DNA of 64,000 nt, from NCBI GenBank assembly GCA_030762175.1, contig CM060833.1, positions 1,056,501 through 1,120,500 of the forward strand, given 5' to 3'. Under the pieces are notes generated by a model that was given only the letters and a program-made list of their open reading frames with translations, made no database searches and had not been told where the DNA came from. Positions 45,445-56,240 of the stretch are shown piece by piece. Each line of letters opens with the position of its first letter. Position 1 is the stretch's first letter. A program made the position numbers and the translations under genes. The stretch is from Metallyticus violacea. Lineage: Eukaryota > Arthropoda > Insecta > Mantodea > Metallyticidae.

Positions 45445-47660
45445 CGTATTTGTTAAATTATTGAAGCTATTTACAGTGAAGGTCTTGTATATTGATTGAT
45501 ACATTGTGGGTAATTTTTATACACTTCACTTACATGTTTTTAAAATCGGGACATGTTTCAAGAACCGTCATTCCCATCGTCAGCTGTTGATCCACTGTTC
45601 TGGTTGGTCCTCTGCAGGTTATTGAATTTTTGTGTGGTGGCCTCTAGTGGTTGTGAAATGAATCTGGAGAGGTAGTCCTCTGGCGGAAGGTCAAAATTCA
45701 TTGCTGTTTTTCGGTATTTTAAGATGAAAATTTTCTCCCATGCTGACAAGTCATAAGGATTGTTTAATTCTTTCAAAAGTTTTATTTCTGGGTTCATTTC
45801 ATGGTTCTGGCTCCAATAATGATGTGCTACTGCTGACTTTTCCATTTGTTTCAACTTAATATTCCTAAAATGTTCCTTCTTGCGGGTTATCAAATTTCTT
45901 TTAGTTTTTCCTATATATTTTGGTTCACATTCCGAGCATTCTATTGAATATATTCCTGATTTCTTTACTGCTGGTAACTGGTCTTTTAGTTTTGATCCTA
46001 GGAGGTATTTAATGTTGTATCTATTGATGGGAGCTAACGTTATGTTAAATTTTTTGAAAATATTTTTGAATTTGTAGTGTACTTTTGGATTGTAAGTGAA
46101 TTTACAATATCTTGGTTTTTCTTTGATTACCTCCAGAGTCGAAGCTTCTTTTATGGATTTTACTAATTTTTATTTATTGATCCTTTTTATTATCGAGGGG
46201 ATGCTGAAACCATTAGTCATAACATTAAACCAGAATATAACCAGAAGTCATAACATTAAAAACTCGTACGAGTTGGTAGACAAAATCAAACATACGTCAA
46301 TTTCCGTGGATGATAATTTAGTTTCCTTTGATGTGAAATCTTTATTTCCTAGCATTCCTACAGAAAAACTTTTAACTATTTTAAAAAAATGGCTTACTGA
46401 CATTGGGTTACATACCGTAGAAATAGAAGATATTACCAAATTAACCAATCTGTGCATCCATCAAAATAATATTAGTTTCAATGGCAACATATACCAACAG
46501 ATGGGATGGGAAACCCACTATCCCCCATATTAGCAGAACTATATATGGGATCTCTTGAATCATAGATCACAAAAGCTTTTCCTTGAATTTTCAAAACGTG
46601 GCATAGATACATAGATGACATAGTTGCAATAGTACCCAAGAAACATATTCATGAGTCTCTCAAATTACTCAACTTGCAAGAAAGATCTACAACATTCACA
46701 ATAGAAATGGAAAAAGATGGATGGCTTCCATTTCTAGATCTAAAAATCATCAAGAAAGATAATAAATTACAATTTGGAATATTTAGAAAACCCACACACA
46801 CAGATAACTACATAAAAAAGAACAGTTTCAATCCAGTACCACACCAATATGCAGTGTTCAACAGTTTAGCTTTCAGATTGGTCAACATTCCCCTCAGTGA
46901 CGCAGAATATAAGATAAGAGTATGAACACATCATAAACACAGCTATAAACAATGGTTTCAGCATCCCCTCGATAATAAAAAGGATCAATAAAAAATAATT
47001 AGTAAAATCCATAAAAGAAGCTTCGACTCTGGAGGTAATCAAAGAAAAACCAAGATATTGTAAATTCACTTACAATCCAAAAGTACACTACAAATTCAAA
47101 AATATTTTCAAAAAAGTTAACATAACATTAGCTCCTATCAATAGATACAACATTAAATACCTCCTAGGATCAAAACTAAAAGACCAGTTACCAGCAGTAA
47201 CGAAATCAGGAATATATTCAATAGAATGCTCGGAATGTGAACTAAAATATATAGCAAAAACTAAAAGAAATTTGATAACCCGCAAGAAGGAACATTAAGT
47301 TGAAACAAACGGAAAAGTCAGCAGTAGTACATCATTATTGGAGCCAGAACCATGAAATGAACCCAGAAATAAAACTTTTGAAAGAATTAAACAATCCTTA
47401 TGACTTGTCAGCATGGGAGAATATTTTCATCTTAAAATACCGAAAAACAGCAATGAATTTTGACCTTCCGCCAGAGGACTACCTCTCCAGATTCATTTCA
47501 CAACCACTAGAGGCCACCACACAAAAATTCAATAACCTGCAGAGGACCAACCAGAACAGTGGTCAACAGCTGACAATGGGAACGACGCTTCTTGAAACAT
47601 GTCCCGATTTTAAAAACATGTAAGTGAAGTGTATAAAAATTACCCACAATGTATCAATCA
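45445..47660 (+). mobile_element. Foldback PLE, 2.2 kb, RT + GIY-YIG, with 13-bp TSD
   Basis: TSD ATAGAGTTATGAA at 45432-45444 and 47661-47673. A 46-nt left tail contains CTATTTACAGTGAAGG. An inverted arm (about 45491-46222) is a minus-strand copy of the 3' end. The plus-strand element follows: RT with NLVSFDVKSLFPSIPTEKLL, a YIDDIVAI-like block near 46605 and EKDGWLPFLDLKIIKKDNK. The second arm (about 46945-47660) carries GIY-YIG remnants SIECSECELKYIAKTKR and FILKYRKTAMNFDLPPEDYL. Frameshifts and a GIY-YIG Gly-to-Ala change (YIG to YIA) suggest it is dead. Confidence 0.88.
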
Positions 47661-47762
47661 ATAGAGTTATGAATTTTGACATTCCACCAATGAACTTCCT
47701 GTTCCGTTATCTAATGGAACCACCAGAGGTCACTATGTCACCTGCTAGGGTTAGTCGGTCCC

Positions 47763-47802
47763 CAGCTGAGGATGAGAGCGAATGCTCTTGAAACATGTTC
47801 TG
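47763..47802 (+). ncRNA. Hammerhead ribozyme-like motif
   Basis: Helix I CAG/CUG, core CUGAGGA, unpaired U, helix II GAGAGC/GCUCUU (6 pairs including one G-U, loop GAAU), then GAAAC AU GUU. All invariant core bases are intact. Confidence 0.68.
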
Positions 47803-47819
47803 AAGAATTTACCAGTTAG

Positions 47820-47905
47820 TGAAGTTTTAGTGTCATCTAATACTGACTCATTTGTATATTTAACAACTTCACTGTTCCTAACTTCTTTTAAGATTACAAT
47901 GGTAT
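47820..47905 (-). mobile_element. PLE mini-element, minus orientation
   Basis: The minus strand repeats the 90-bp element at 55831-55920 (AAGAAGTTAGGAACAGTGAA tail, then ACAAATGAGTCAGTATTAG). Confidence 0.7.
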
Positions 47906-47929
47906 TAATATGTTGATATCACCATTTGG

Positions 47930-48290
47930 TGCCCTATAAAAACAAATAATTATCATGTTGTATTTCGTTATTTCTACTGCACTGGCTTCATAGTGTGATT
48001 CAATCCTTTCAATTCTTATCTTTGGTATCTCCCTAAATTTTAAATTTGCTTTAGTTAGTATACATGAATTGCCAAGTTTTTCTACTAGATCTACAGTAGT
48101 ATGATGAGTTTATAATTATCAAGACTTAGGAACTGAATTTCATTACTATTTAGTCAATGTTCAGAAAAGCAAATTATATCAATGTCTATTTCGCCAGAAT
48201 CAAGCAAAACTTCAGAGGATAATTTCTTGTTTTTAAAGCTCTGTACATTTTGATACACAATAAAATACTTGAATTGCCATCATTTCAGAG
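47930..48290 (-). mobile_element. LINE endonuclease N-terminal fragment
   Basis: The minus strand reads NVQSFKNKKLSSEVLLDSGE, IDIDIICFSEHWL and EIQFLSLDNYKL, the start of an AP-endonuclease domain (N.QS...E.W). CR1/Jockey-like. Confidence 0.7.
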
Positions 48291-48680
48291 AAAAAATTGT
48301 CAGACCAATATCATAGGAATGAAATAATTTGTTCTGTACATTAAGAAATACAAATTTATTTCCAAGAAATGGACATAACTTAATTCAAAGTATGGTGACA
48401 TGTAGCAAATACCTGTTCCTCCATATTGCTCTTATATAACATCAACTGTAACTTTTTACTTAATTCTTTACAAGTGTTGTACATTCTTTCATGGAACAGA
48501 AAGTTATAAGTCCATAGTTTACATGTACTTGTACTAATACACTTATAATGTTTTAGACCATACTTTTGTGAAACAGAGCCCAGGATGTTTGTATTTTCAT
48601 AATGGATTATCCTTCAGTAAGAACAGCATGTTCCACAATTACTAATTTATCCTATTATCCCAGGTAACAATCTTTTTTAT
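48291..48680. other. No recognisable feature
   Basis: AT-rich VPS37 intronic DNA. Confidence 0.4.
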
Positions 48681-48682
48681 CT

Positions 48683-48995
48683 TGAAATGCTAATTGGAAC
48701 TTGTACAGTGAAGCTAATCATATAATTAAGATTACTGTATGATAGAGTTGACCTACACACTCTTATTGGCTCCACTTATTTAAATGTACATGTTTCGCAG
48801 ACCATCGTCCGCATCTGACGGGTAGATGAGAATGCAAACAATGGGTTCATGAAACTGCTACTACATATTATAAACAAGTGGAGCAATAAAGACTATGTAG
48901 TTCAATTCTATCATACAATGATCTTAATTATATGATTAGCTTCACTGTACAAGTTTCAATTAACATTTATAAATTAATCTAGTTCAACTCAGGCA
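48683..48995. mobile_element. Foldback PLE terminal element with tails at both ends
   Basis: Left AATTGGAACTTGTACAGTGA and right TTCACTGTACAAGTTTCAATT are inverted; inner GCTAATCATATAATTAAGAT likewise. A hammerhead-like motif with a damaged core is on the minus strand (about 48789-48830). A third copy of the tail lies at about 49018-49045. Confidence 0.72.
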
Positions 48996-49386
48996 TGCAT
49001 TGATCTTAGTTATATGATTTGCTTTACTGTACAGGTTCCAATTAGCACTGTGAGTCCATAAGGAACAAATGACATGAATAAACTCACTAGTAACTATTCT
49101 AAGATGGACGACACAGATGTAAGATACATTAAGTTAGATGACTTTCACTGCATCTTCTATAACTTCAAAAAGGACATTAAAGAATATATATGATTAAAAG
49201 AGAAAATTAAACTACTTTCAGCAATGATACATTTTTCAAACCTGTGTCTAAAATATAAAACTTGCCCAAATTTAGCACGGAGAACCATAAATTATAACCA
49301 TTACAGACATAAGAAATTATGACAGAACGCAGGCTTTCACAGCCAAAGTCATAGGTTTAACTGTGATATTCTTCTGGGATGTTTAG

Positions 49387-50482
49387 CCATGGTCTGCTGG
49401 AGATGATTCCAGACATTTCGTCTGCAACTATGGCAGGCATCTTTGGTGGCTTGGATGGGTTCTCCTCTCTGGTAATACTACATTCTGAAGCATTGGCTGT
49501 CAGACTTTATTTACACTGCCAGCACTCCCCACTGATTGGTCCAGACTGGGTGGTGGCCTGTCGGCTGGTGGCAGGAGCCTGGCGTCTCCTGTGCTGCTGC
49601 TCTCTTGTGATAGGCTCACCATGTTATCATGTGTTGTATGTAGTGCTTTGTTGACGATTGCTGGAAACCAGTTGCTATTTAGTTTTTGAGCTTCTTCTTT
49701 CCTGTTGAAATTGTTGGGGTGTTTGTGGATTTTGATTGCTTCTTACTGTAGTCTTGCATGGTAATGTGTCATAGATGAAAGAATGCTGGTGACTTGAAAC
49801 TTGAAGATGTGTTCCCCCTCCGTTTCGATGGCATGTTCTGCTACCGTTGACTTATCTATCTGACCTAGGCAACAGATCCTTTTGCATTCTTTGAGTCTGG
49901 TGTTAATGCTGTATTGTGTCATGCTGATGTAGACTGAACCACAGGAGCAGGAAATACGGTAGACACAGCCGACGACAAGGGTCCCGGAGACCTTTGACTG
50001 AGCTTAGTAGATTTCTTAACTGCGTAGTAGGCTTAAAAGATAGTCTTGACACCATGGCATTGCAGTATATCAAGTTTCAGGACACCAGCATTCTTTCATC
50101 TATGACACATTACCATGCAAGACTACAGCAATAAGCGATCAAAATCCACAAACACCCCAATAATTTCAACAAGAAATCAGAAGTTCAAAAACTAAATAGC
50201 AACTGGTTTCCAGCAATCGACAACAAAGCACTACATACAACACATGATAACATGGTGAGCCTATCATAAGAGAGCAGCATCACAGAAGAGGCCAGGCTCC
50301 TCCCACTAGCCCACTGCCCGGTCCAGACCCAATCAGCAGGGAGCACTGGCAGTATAAATAAAGTGACTCTGACAGCCAATGCTTCAGACGAGATGTTGCC
50401 AGAGGAAAACCTGTCCATGCCACCAAAGATGTCTGCCGTAGTTGCAACGAAACATTTGGAATCTCCATCTCCAGCAGACCAT
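49387..50482. mobile_element. Foldback PLE of a second, GC-richer family
   Basis: Arms 49387-49806 (minus) and 50068-50482 (plus) are inverted copies (shared ATGGTCTGCTGGAGATG at the outer ends). The minus-strand centre and left arm encode GIY-YIG: SCSCGSVYISMTQYSINTRL, then KSTVAEHAIETEGEHIFK, HYHARL and NNFNRKEEAQKLNSNWFPAI. The arm end contains an AAGATGCCTGCC...GTTGCAG..GAAATGTC motif, a decayed hammerhead of the type known from other animal PLEs. Confidence 0.82.
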
Positions 50483-50499
50483 AGCAAAATAGCCCAGAA

Positions 50500-51970
50500 G
50501 AATATCACAGTTACATCCATTGAAATTAGTGGCAGAAAAAAAAGTAATACAAATAGAAAAGGTGAAACATTATACAAAATTGGCAAATATAGATCTAAAA
50601 CTATACAAGAAGCACTTAAAGCTCTCAAAGAGGTTAGGAAACATGATACTGGATAATGTAAAAAGCACAGCTTTGAAACATATACGGTTCTGCGTAAATT
50701 AAAAAAAGTTTAGAAATCCATACCAAAAATCTAATAAATCTAGATAACCAGAACCTAAACCTAATACACAGAAAACCTATCCAAAGAAGGTTTCAAGAAG
50801 GAAGAGATGTATGCATTTATGCATTTCTAAATAAAGGCATTAAACATATGTACAATATTCCAATAAAATAAAAGATTGGTAGATTGAAGGGCTAAATCAT
50901 AAAAAAAAAAAGATATTTAGAAATTGAATAACATAATTAAATGATTAAGATGTAATTTATATAGAAGCTGATAAAGGTAACAGAATAGTGCTATTAGATA
51001 AAGAAAAACTATACTATGAGGATGCAAGAGATGCTAAAAAGCAAATAATTATTTGTACATGTTCAGTCAGACCCTTAAAGGAATGTAGTTATTAATTCAG
51101 TGAATGAGGTTCTGAAGACATGCACAGTTATTCCAAAAATATCCCAATACAAAATATACTATTTATCAAAAATTCACAAGATGTATATTGGCAAACCACT
51201 CCTCATTAACAATATCAACACCATCACACTATTTAGTAAAATGGTTAGCTAATAGATTCAGAACACTACCAAAATTTCAAATTGAGAGTACAAGCAACGC
51301 ATGTCAATTAACAGGAAAAATTAAGCATATTAAATTATAACCATCTGACACCTTAGTATCTTTCAACATAGAATCTGTTTCCAAGTATATCTAAAAATAA
51401 ACTTCTAGTTTATCTCAGTGATTGGTAAAAACAAACAAAATTAATAATGCACATATAAAGGAATGCATAAGACTCATTGAAATTGGCAGAATCAATCAAA
51501 GACTAATTCTATAAACGAGAATCAGGACTTTCTGTACATATTTAATATTAAAAATCTCCCAAAAAGCAATATTACTGAAATTCAATGGAGAAACAGGCAG
51601 GTATTTACCAAATAAAATGTGCAGAATACGAAAAAGTCTATATATGAAAAACAAAGAGAAACATAGGCACATGGTTAAAAGAACACTTCAGGAACATAAA
51701 AAATACAAACAGATGGAGAAATCACTGGTGGCATCTCATTTCTGGACAGAGAACCACGTCAAAGTGAAAAAAAACAAAATTATTGAAGTCAGCAAAGAGA
51801 CCCACAGAACTAGCATCATGGAAGAAAATCTACATTTATAAGTACAGGTTAATAAACATAAACTTTAAGCTCATCACACCTGTACCAGAGCAGAATATAC
51901 ATTCCCAAAAGAACATCATGAATTATCCAGCAGGGGACAGTTAGCCGAGGATATGGATGATGGTCTGCAA
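50500..51970 (+). mobile_element. Long decayed PLE, N-terminal region to GIY-YIG
   Basis: Plus-strand reading in order: N-terminal KHYTKLANIDLKLYKKHLKL and ILDNVKSTALKHIRF (50.5-50.7 kb), then IEADKGNRIVLLDKEKLYYE (about 50960-51020). KIHKMYIG follows (51.17 kb), then TLPKFQIESTSNACQLTGKI and TLVSFNIESV (51.27-51.38 kb). The GIY-YIG tail is HMVKRTLQEHKKYKQMEKSL, FWTENHVKVKK (51.66-51.78 kb). Numerous stops. Confidence 0.8.
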
Positions 51971-51974
51971 AATA

Positions 51975-52470
51975 TGTATCTATCCCAAATTGTATTATCT
52001 CCACACTCTGATATTATTTCAGTGTAGTTCTTTAATATCCTGTATAAAAATACATGCTCTTTCAGGTCATCAGGGATCTGTATATCTGTTGTCACAAAAT
52101 TGAAGAGTGTGTGCTTATTGGATCTCATAGAACACATTTGTTTGTTACGCTTTTTAGTGTTTGCCAATTTAGATGACCAAACACTTTTCTACAGTCAATA
52201 AATCTGACGTGGAATTTTCCTCTTTGGTATCTTAGTGCCTCATCTACATTCTTCATCAAAATTTCAATAGCATGTTGTGTTGATCTGTTCTTACAAACCC
52301 ATACTGCTTGCCAGTAATTATAGCACACGTATCTTCAGTCAGCATATCTGAGAGGATTTGCTGAAAGTCTTAAAATTGTGTTTTATACTATGTTATAATA
52401 TAGGAGTTTTTAGAGTCAATCCAATTTCCCTTAATTAAGCATTTTTATTCTGGATATTCTTCAACATGAT
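51975..52470 (-). mobile_element. Non-LTR reverse transcriptase fragment
   Basis: The minus strand reads VCKNRSTQHAIEILMKNVDE, ALRYQRGKFHVRFIDCRKVF then GHLNWQTL. The RxxRST and FIDxRKAFD blocks are RT fingers/palm. The family is different from the other LINEs here. Confidence 0.72.
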
Positions 52471-52579
52471 GGAATTCTGCTTATTTCCAAACACTTGTTA
52501 AAGAATAGTGTCCACACATTTTAATGTATGCAAATGCCATCTTCACTGTTTCCAAAATTGAGTTAGAAAGCAGGATAAG

Positions 52580-52720
52580 AATAACACATTTGTGGTCTAG
52601 AGGTACCAAGCTTTCCTCTAGACACAAAGTTTGAGAGTTCCAACTCAGCTGAGTTTGATGGATATTTTTAGATGTAAACGTCTATGGTGCAAGGTATATA
52701 AAATACGAAGTAAAGTTATG
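52580..52720 (+). mobile_element. Possible tRNA-derived SINE family C
   Basis: TGGTCTAGAGGTACCAAGC (box A-like), then GAGAGTTCCAACTC (degenerate box B) and a GATGTAAACGTCTATGGTGC body. No second copy in the window. Confidence 0.5.
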
Positions 52721-53490
52721 GCAGATTAAAGAACTCCATACCTGAGAAAGAAGTCCATGAGCACAATCTGTCAGGCTGTTTCCGAACATTGGTTCCTCAA
52801 TGAATGAACATGATGATGAACAGGTGAATAACATAAATGTCCAAAGTTATGTTGAAACATCTTATGCAGCTAACAGTTCAATAAGAGAGCTGTGTGAATC
52901 ATCCTGCTCAACAAGTATTTGTCCTGCGCTGACCTGAACGATCTCACTTAATGCAAATGAGAATGGACCAAATCTGGACAGTACGGTGGAAGCTCCAACA
53001 TTTCATACTACAAATCTCTCAGTTCTCCCATCACTAAAACACTTTGAGAAGGTGTGCTTGTTTATGAAAAACTATTATTATCTTTTGCAAATCAAATCTT
53101 ATCTGACAAACATTTTCATCTACCTGATTTAAAAGAATGAACAGTACTCTTTGGTTATGGTTTTACATTCTGAAAATAATCAATTATGACTTAGCCGTCT
53201 TTGCTGCTGAAAATCCAGCTTCTGTCTTTCTTCTTGAAATTGATATCAAAACTAAATTATTAAAAATCACCAGCTATCCTTTTAAATTAACAACACAGGA
53301 GAAAATATTCATTGTCAAAAATAAAAGTTACATCACGAACATCAAGACATAGACTTTTGCTAATTTCAGTAAGTTCCTCCAACAGTCTGCAGAGTACACT
53401 TTTCCCAGTTGTGATATAGGTGTTGAAGTGGAAAATATCTGCTTTAGGGCCCTAAACATTCATTGGTAGCAGTTTTTTTAATTATATTAA
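52721..53490. other. No recognisable gene
   Basis: Less AT-rich stretch with a 71-aa plus-strand frame (53137-53352). A reading KLLKITSYPFKLTTQEKIFI faintly resembles the end of a PLE GIY-YIG region (LLK..PFKL..QEKIFI.KNK), so it may be a PLE remnant. Confidence 0.4.
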
Positions 53491-53491
53491 T

Positions 53492-53985
53492 TTAATAAGT
53501 TCATTTTCATATGTTTTTATATTAGGTAAGGGCTATAATGTTCAACATAAGGCTCCAAACATTTAATGATAAGTTATTTAGCTATGTTAATTTAAGAAGT
53601 TTATTTGTATATGTTATTACATTAGATAAAGGCTATAATATTCAATTTAAAGCTCCAAACAATTGATTATATGTTTAATCATATACATTTAATAAGTTCA
53701 TTTGCACATGTTTTTATGTTAGGTAAAGGCTTTAATTTTCAATTCAAATAACAAACATTTGTTAGTAACTAAAAATGTTAATTGGAACATTCACAGTGAA
53801 GCCAATCATATAATTGAAATATATCAATTGACTATATCATAAAATGATTTCAATTATTTGTTAGTAATATGTTTTAAATCCTAAAAATCTAGTAAACTCA
53901 TTTGTATAGATATCGTATATCAGATAAGGGCTATTAAAATGTATGTCCTAATGTTTGTTTATTGGTCTTTATGACAATAGTGAAT
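53492..53985 (+). repeat. About 100-bp degenerate tandem array, four units
   Basis: Units start near 53492, 53592, 53689 and 53889, with shared cores AAGTTCATTT and TAGGTAAAGGCTATAAT. The last interval is 99 bp longer because of the insertion at 53769-53855; removing it plus one TSD restores the period. Confidence 0.78.
53769..53855 (+). mobile_element. 87-bp PLE mini-element with 12-bp TSD
   Basis: TSD ATTTGTTAGTAA at 53757-53768 and 53856-53867. The tail has ATTGGAACATTCACAGTGAA, then a small hairpin AATTGAAAT/ATTTCAATT. No coding capacity and no complete hammerhead. Confidence 0.82.
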
Positions 53986-54580
53986 AATATAAATATTACA
54001 GTTAAAAGGACCACACACATAGCCAAGAATATGAATAGATTTAACTACAAATAAAGAAAACTATAATATTAAGAAAATCAACCAATGGCACAAGTAACAA
54101 CATTAATAATGTGTACCAAGAATGAAACAGGAGGCAGACAGCCTTGTTGAGACTCAATAGAAATTAACACATTTTATTTATAATTCATTGTAATGAATAG
54201 TATTATTACAATCCATTGTAATAAATGAGGTTTATATTTCAAAATATTTAGTTATGTTTTGTATTCTGTGGGGAGAGGATATGCTTTGTATTCTATGAGA
54301 AGAAGTCATGGTCCATACTTCGTAAAGAGAAGTTGTATTTAACATTACATAGGGAGAAGTTGCGATTTATATTTTGTGGGAAGTTACATATTATCAGTCA
54401 TAGTGAATAATAAACAGTCACAAGTTCAAATTAGTATCCATATAGGAATATATTATACGAGTTATATCAGGACAAAGATAAAATAAGGTGCTTTAAAGAT
54501 CTATTAGTAATAAAAAGAGAATTTGTATGGAGTATCGAATAAAATTAAACATTAACATTGGTATTAACATCCATGATAGG

Positions 54581-55039
54581 AACATTGCCATTAAAGCACA
54601 TTTGTTGAAAGAGAAATATAAATTCTTTCACGTGTGTCTCATATTCAGTCTACATCTAATAATATTCTCAGAGTTTATTTTATCAAAAAAGTGTACAGTT
54701 CTGTGTTAATGACACGACATTAATAAACTTTGGAACATTGCCATTAAAGCATATTTGTTGAAAGAGAAATATAAATTCTTTCACGTGTGTCTCGTATTCA
54801 GTCTACATCTAATAATATTCTCAGAGTTTATTTTATCAAAAAAGTGTACAGTTCTGTGTTAATGACAAGACATTAATAAACTTCGGAACATTGCCATTAA
54901 AGCACATTTGTTGAAAGAGAAATATAAATTCTTTCACGTGTGTCTCGTATTCAGTCTACATCTAATAATATTCTCAGAGTTTATTTTATCAAAAAAGTGT
55001 ACAGTTCTGTGTTAATGACAAGACATTAATAAACTTCAT
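54581..55039 (+). repeat. Three tandem copies of a 153-bp repeat
   Basis: AACATTGCCATTAAAGCA starts at 54581, 54734 and 54887. Units are nearly identical, so recent. No frame is conserved. Confidence 0.93.
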
Positions 55040-55600
55040 AGATTACTAACCAGAGTGATTTTGATATACTCAAAAATCACACTCCTTTCATCCCAGAAGT
55101 ATCAATCTGAAAAATCCAGCTATAATAATATACTGTGAGCTAGCCATGCATATTGTGGTGGTAGTAGTGAACATCGATGGGAGCCACACACACGCACCCC
55201 CTCATAATAGCGCCGCAAAGTGAATGTTTCCAAAACCTGCCCATTTAAAAACAAAATAAGTGAAGTATAGCAACACCCAAATCAAGTCTATATCAACTTT
55301 AAATTTAAGATATTAAAAAATTGAATTATGGATAATGCTGCAGCATTACTTAGTACATATACATTTATATAAAGGAGCAAATTTATGAACAGAACAGTAA
55401 GTACACTACCTTGCAGGAATTATGCATATAAAGAAACTAAAAAGTTTTGTTGTCATCACTGATCTGAATGGCACGTGAAGAGTTTGCCCCTGCCTACTTT
55501 AGGAGTGTAATGCATCAAGGTTTCATCACGAACTTGTCTTGCATCTGTGGCTTATTACGAGTAAAAGTGTAAGTGTACAAGGAAAGTGTGAAATATTTGG
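55040..55600. other. VPS37 intronic sequence, no element recognised
   Basis: Nothing assignable downstream of the penultimate VPS37 exon. Confidence 0.45.
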
Positions 55601-55613
55601 GATGTTTATATAC

Positions 55614-55696
55614 CTCTGATTCTTCTTCTGATTCTGCAGCTGCTGTCTGCAACAAGGCGAGTGTTGTCTCCAAGGACAGGTCTCCAGATTGTTGTT
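55614..55696 (-). CDS. VPS37: VPS37 (ESCRT-I subunit), penultimate coding exon
   Basis: Minus strand, acceptor TACTTTGTTTTAG and donor GAG|GTATAT. It holds two bases of a split codon, then QQSGDLSLETTLALLQTAAA and ESEEESE, ending in phase 0 so that ESEEESE joins SIAEKFLEGE of the last exon. This is the conserved Mod(r) helix (family form ALLQTA..ESEE.SE). Earlier exons encoding the N-terminal part were not found between 55697 and 64000, so they are probably beyond the right edge. Confidence 0.88.
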
Positions 55697-55769
55697 CTAA
55701 AACAAAGTAATAACACTTCAACTGTTTTGTTTCCTCCTAAAGATCTCCACATGATTAGTTAACAAAGTT

Positions 55770-56010
55770 AGACATTTTTTAAATATTAATTCAATTTGGA
55801 ATCAAACATGGTGAAACACCCACTTATAATTGTAATCTTAAAAGAAGTTAGGAACAGTGAAGTTATTACATATACAAATGAGTCAGTATTAGGTGATATT
55901 AAAACTGACTCATTTGTATACCCATTTATAATCTCTTCTGAGTAGGATAATTAGAACATTCTTTATGTAGTGTTCTAAATATTTTACTCAGAAGAGACTA
56001 ATAAAGTTAG
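55770..56010. mobile_element. PLE mini-element hosting a second mini-element
   Basis: Outer sequence GGAATCAAACATGGTGAAAC and the foldback CTCTTCTGAGTAG/CTCAGAAGAGACT. It is interrupted at 55831-55920. Confidence 0.65.
55831..55920 (+). mobile_element. 90-bp PLE mini-element with near-perfect foldback and TSD
   Basis: TSD CCCACTTATAAT (55819-55830) and CCCATTTATAAT (55921-55932). A 40-nt tail with GTTAGGAACAGTGAAG is followed by 17-bp perfect arms TATACAAATGAGTCAGT and ACTGACTCATTTGTATA. Confidence 0.83.
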
Positions 56011-56240
56011 ATATATTTATTTTATATTATTGCAAAATTCTCAATTTCATTTACTAACCCTTCTACTGCTGATTAAAATATAATTAAAACAAACATTTAG
56101 TAACAAGAAGTTAAAAATGTTTAGCTGTTCCCAAAAACAATTTCAGCTTTTCAAAAAGCACCCCTGACAGTCCCATTTCACCTTATAGAATTTTTCCAGC
56201 ATATATTGGCAACAACTCAAATTGTTTTCTGCTAATGTGA

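Larger units (their letters stand above)
45270..47810 (+). mobile_element. Older PLE copy interrupted by a younger PLE
   Basis: Left piece 45270-45444 encodes GIY-YIG tail sequence (DKSVVTDHF, IWEKIYILKNKHRVMN). The copy resumes at 47661 (AVMNFDIPPMNFLFRYLMEP-type reading) and ends with the hammerhead motif 47763-47802. The join is exactly the target duplication of the inserted element. Confidence 0.8.

Noticed and set aside
45490..47665. Large palindrome as a possible assembly artefact
   Set aside because: Arms differ by small indels and substitutions, and exact TSDs lie outside, so a real inverted insertion is more likely, though long reads would settle it.
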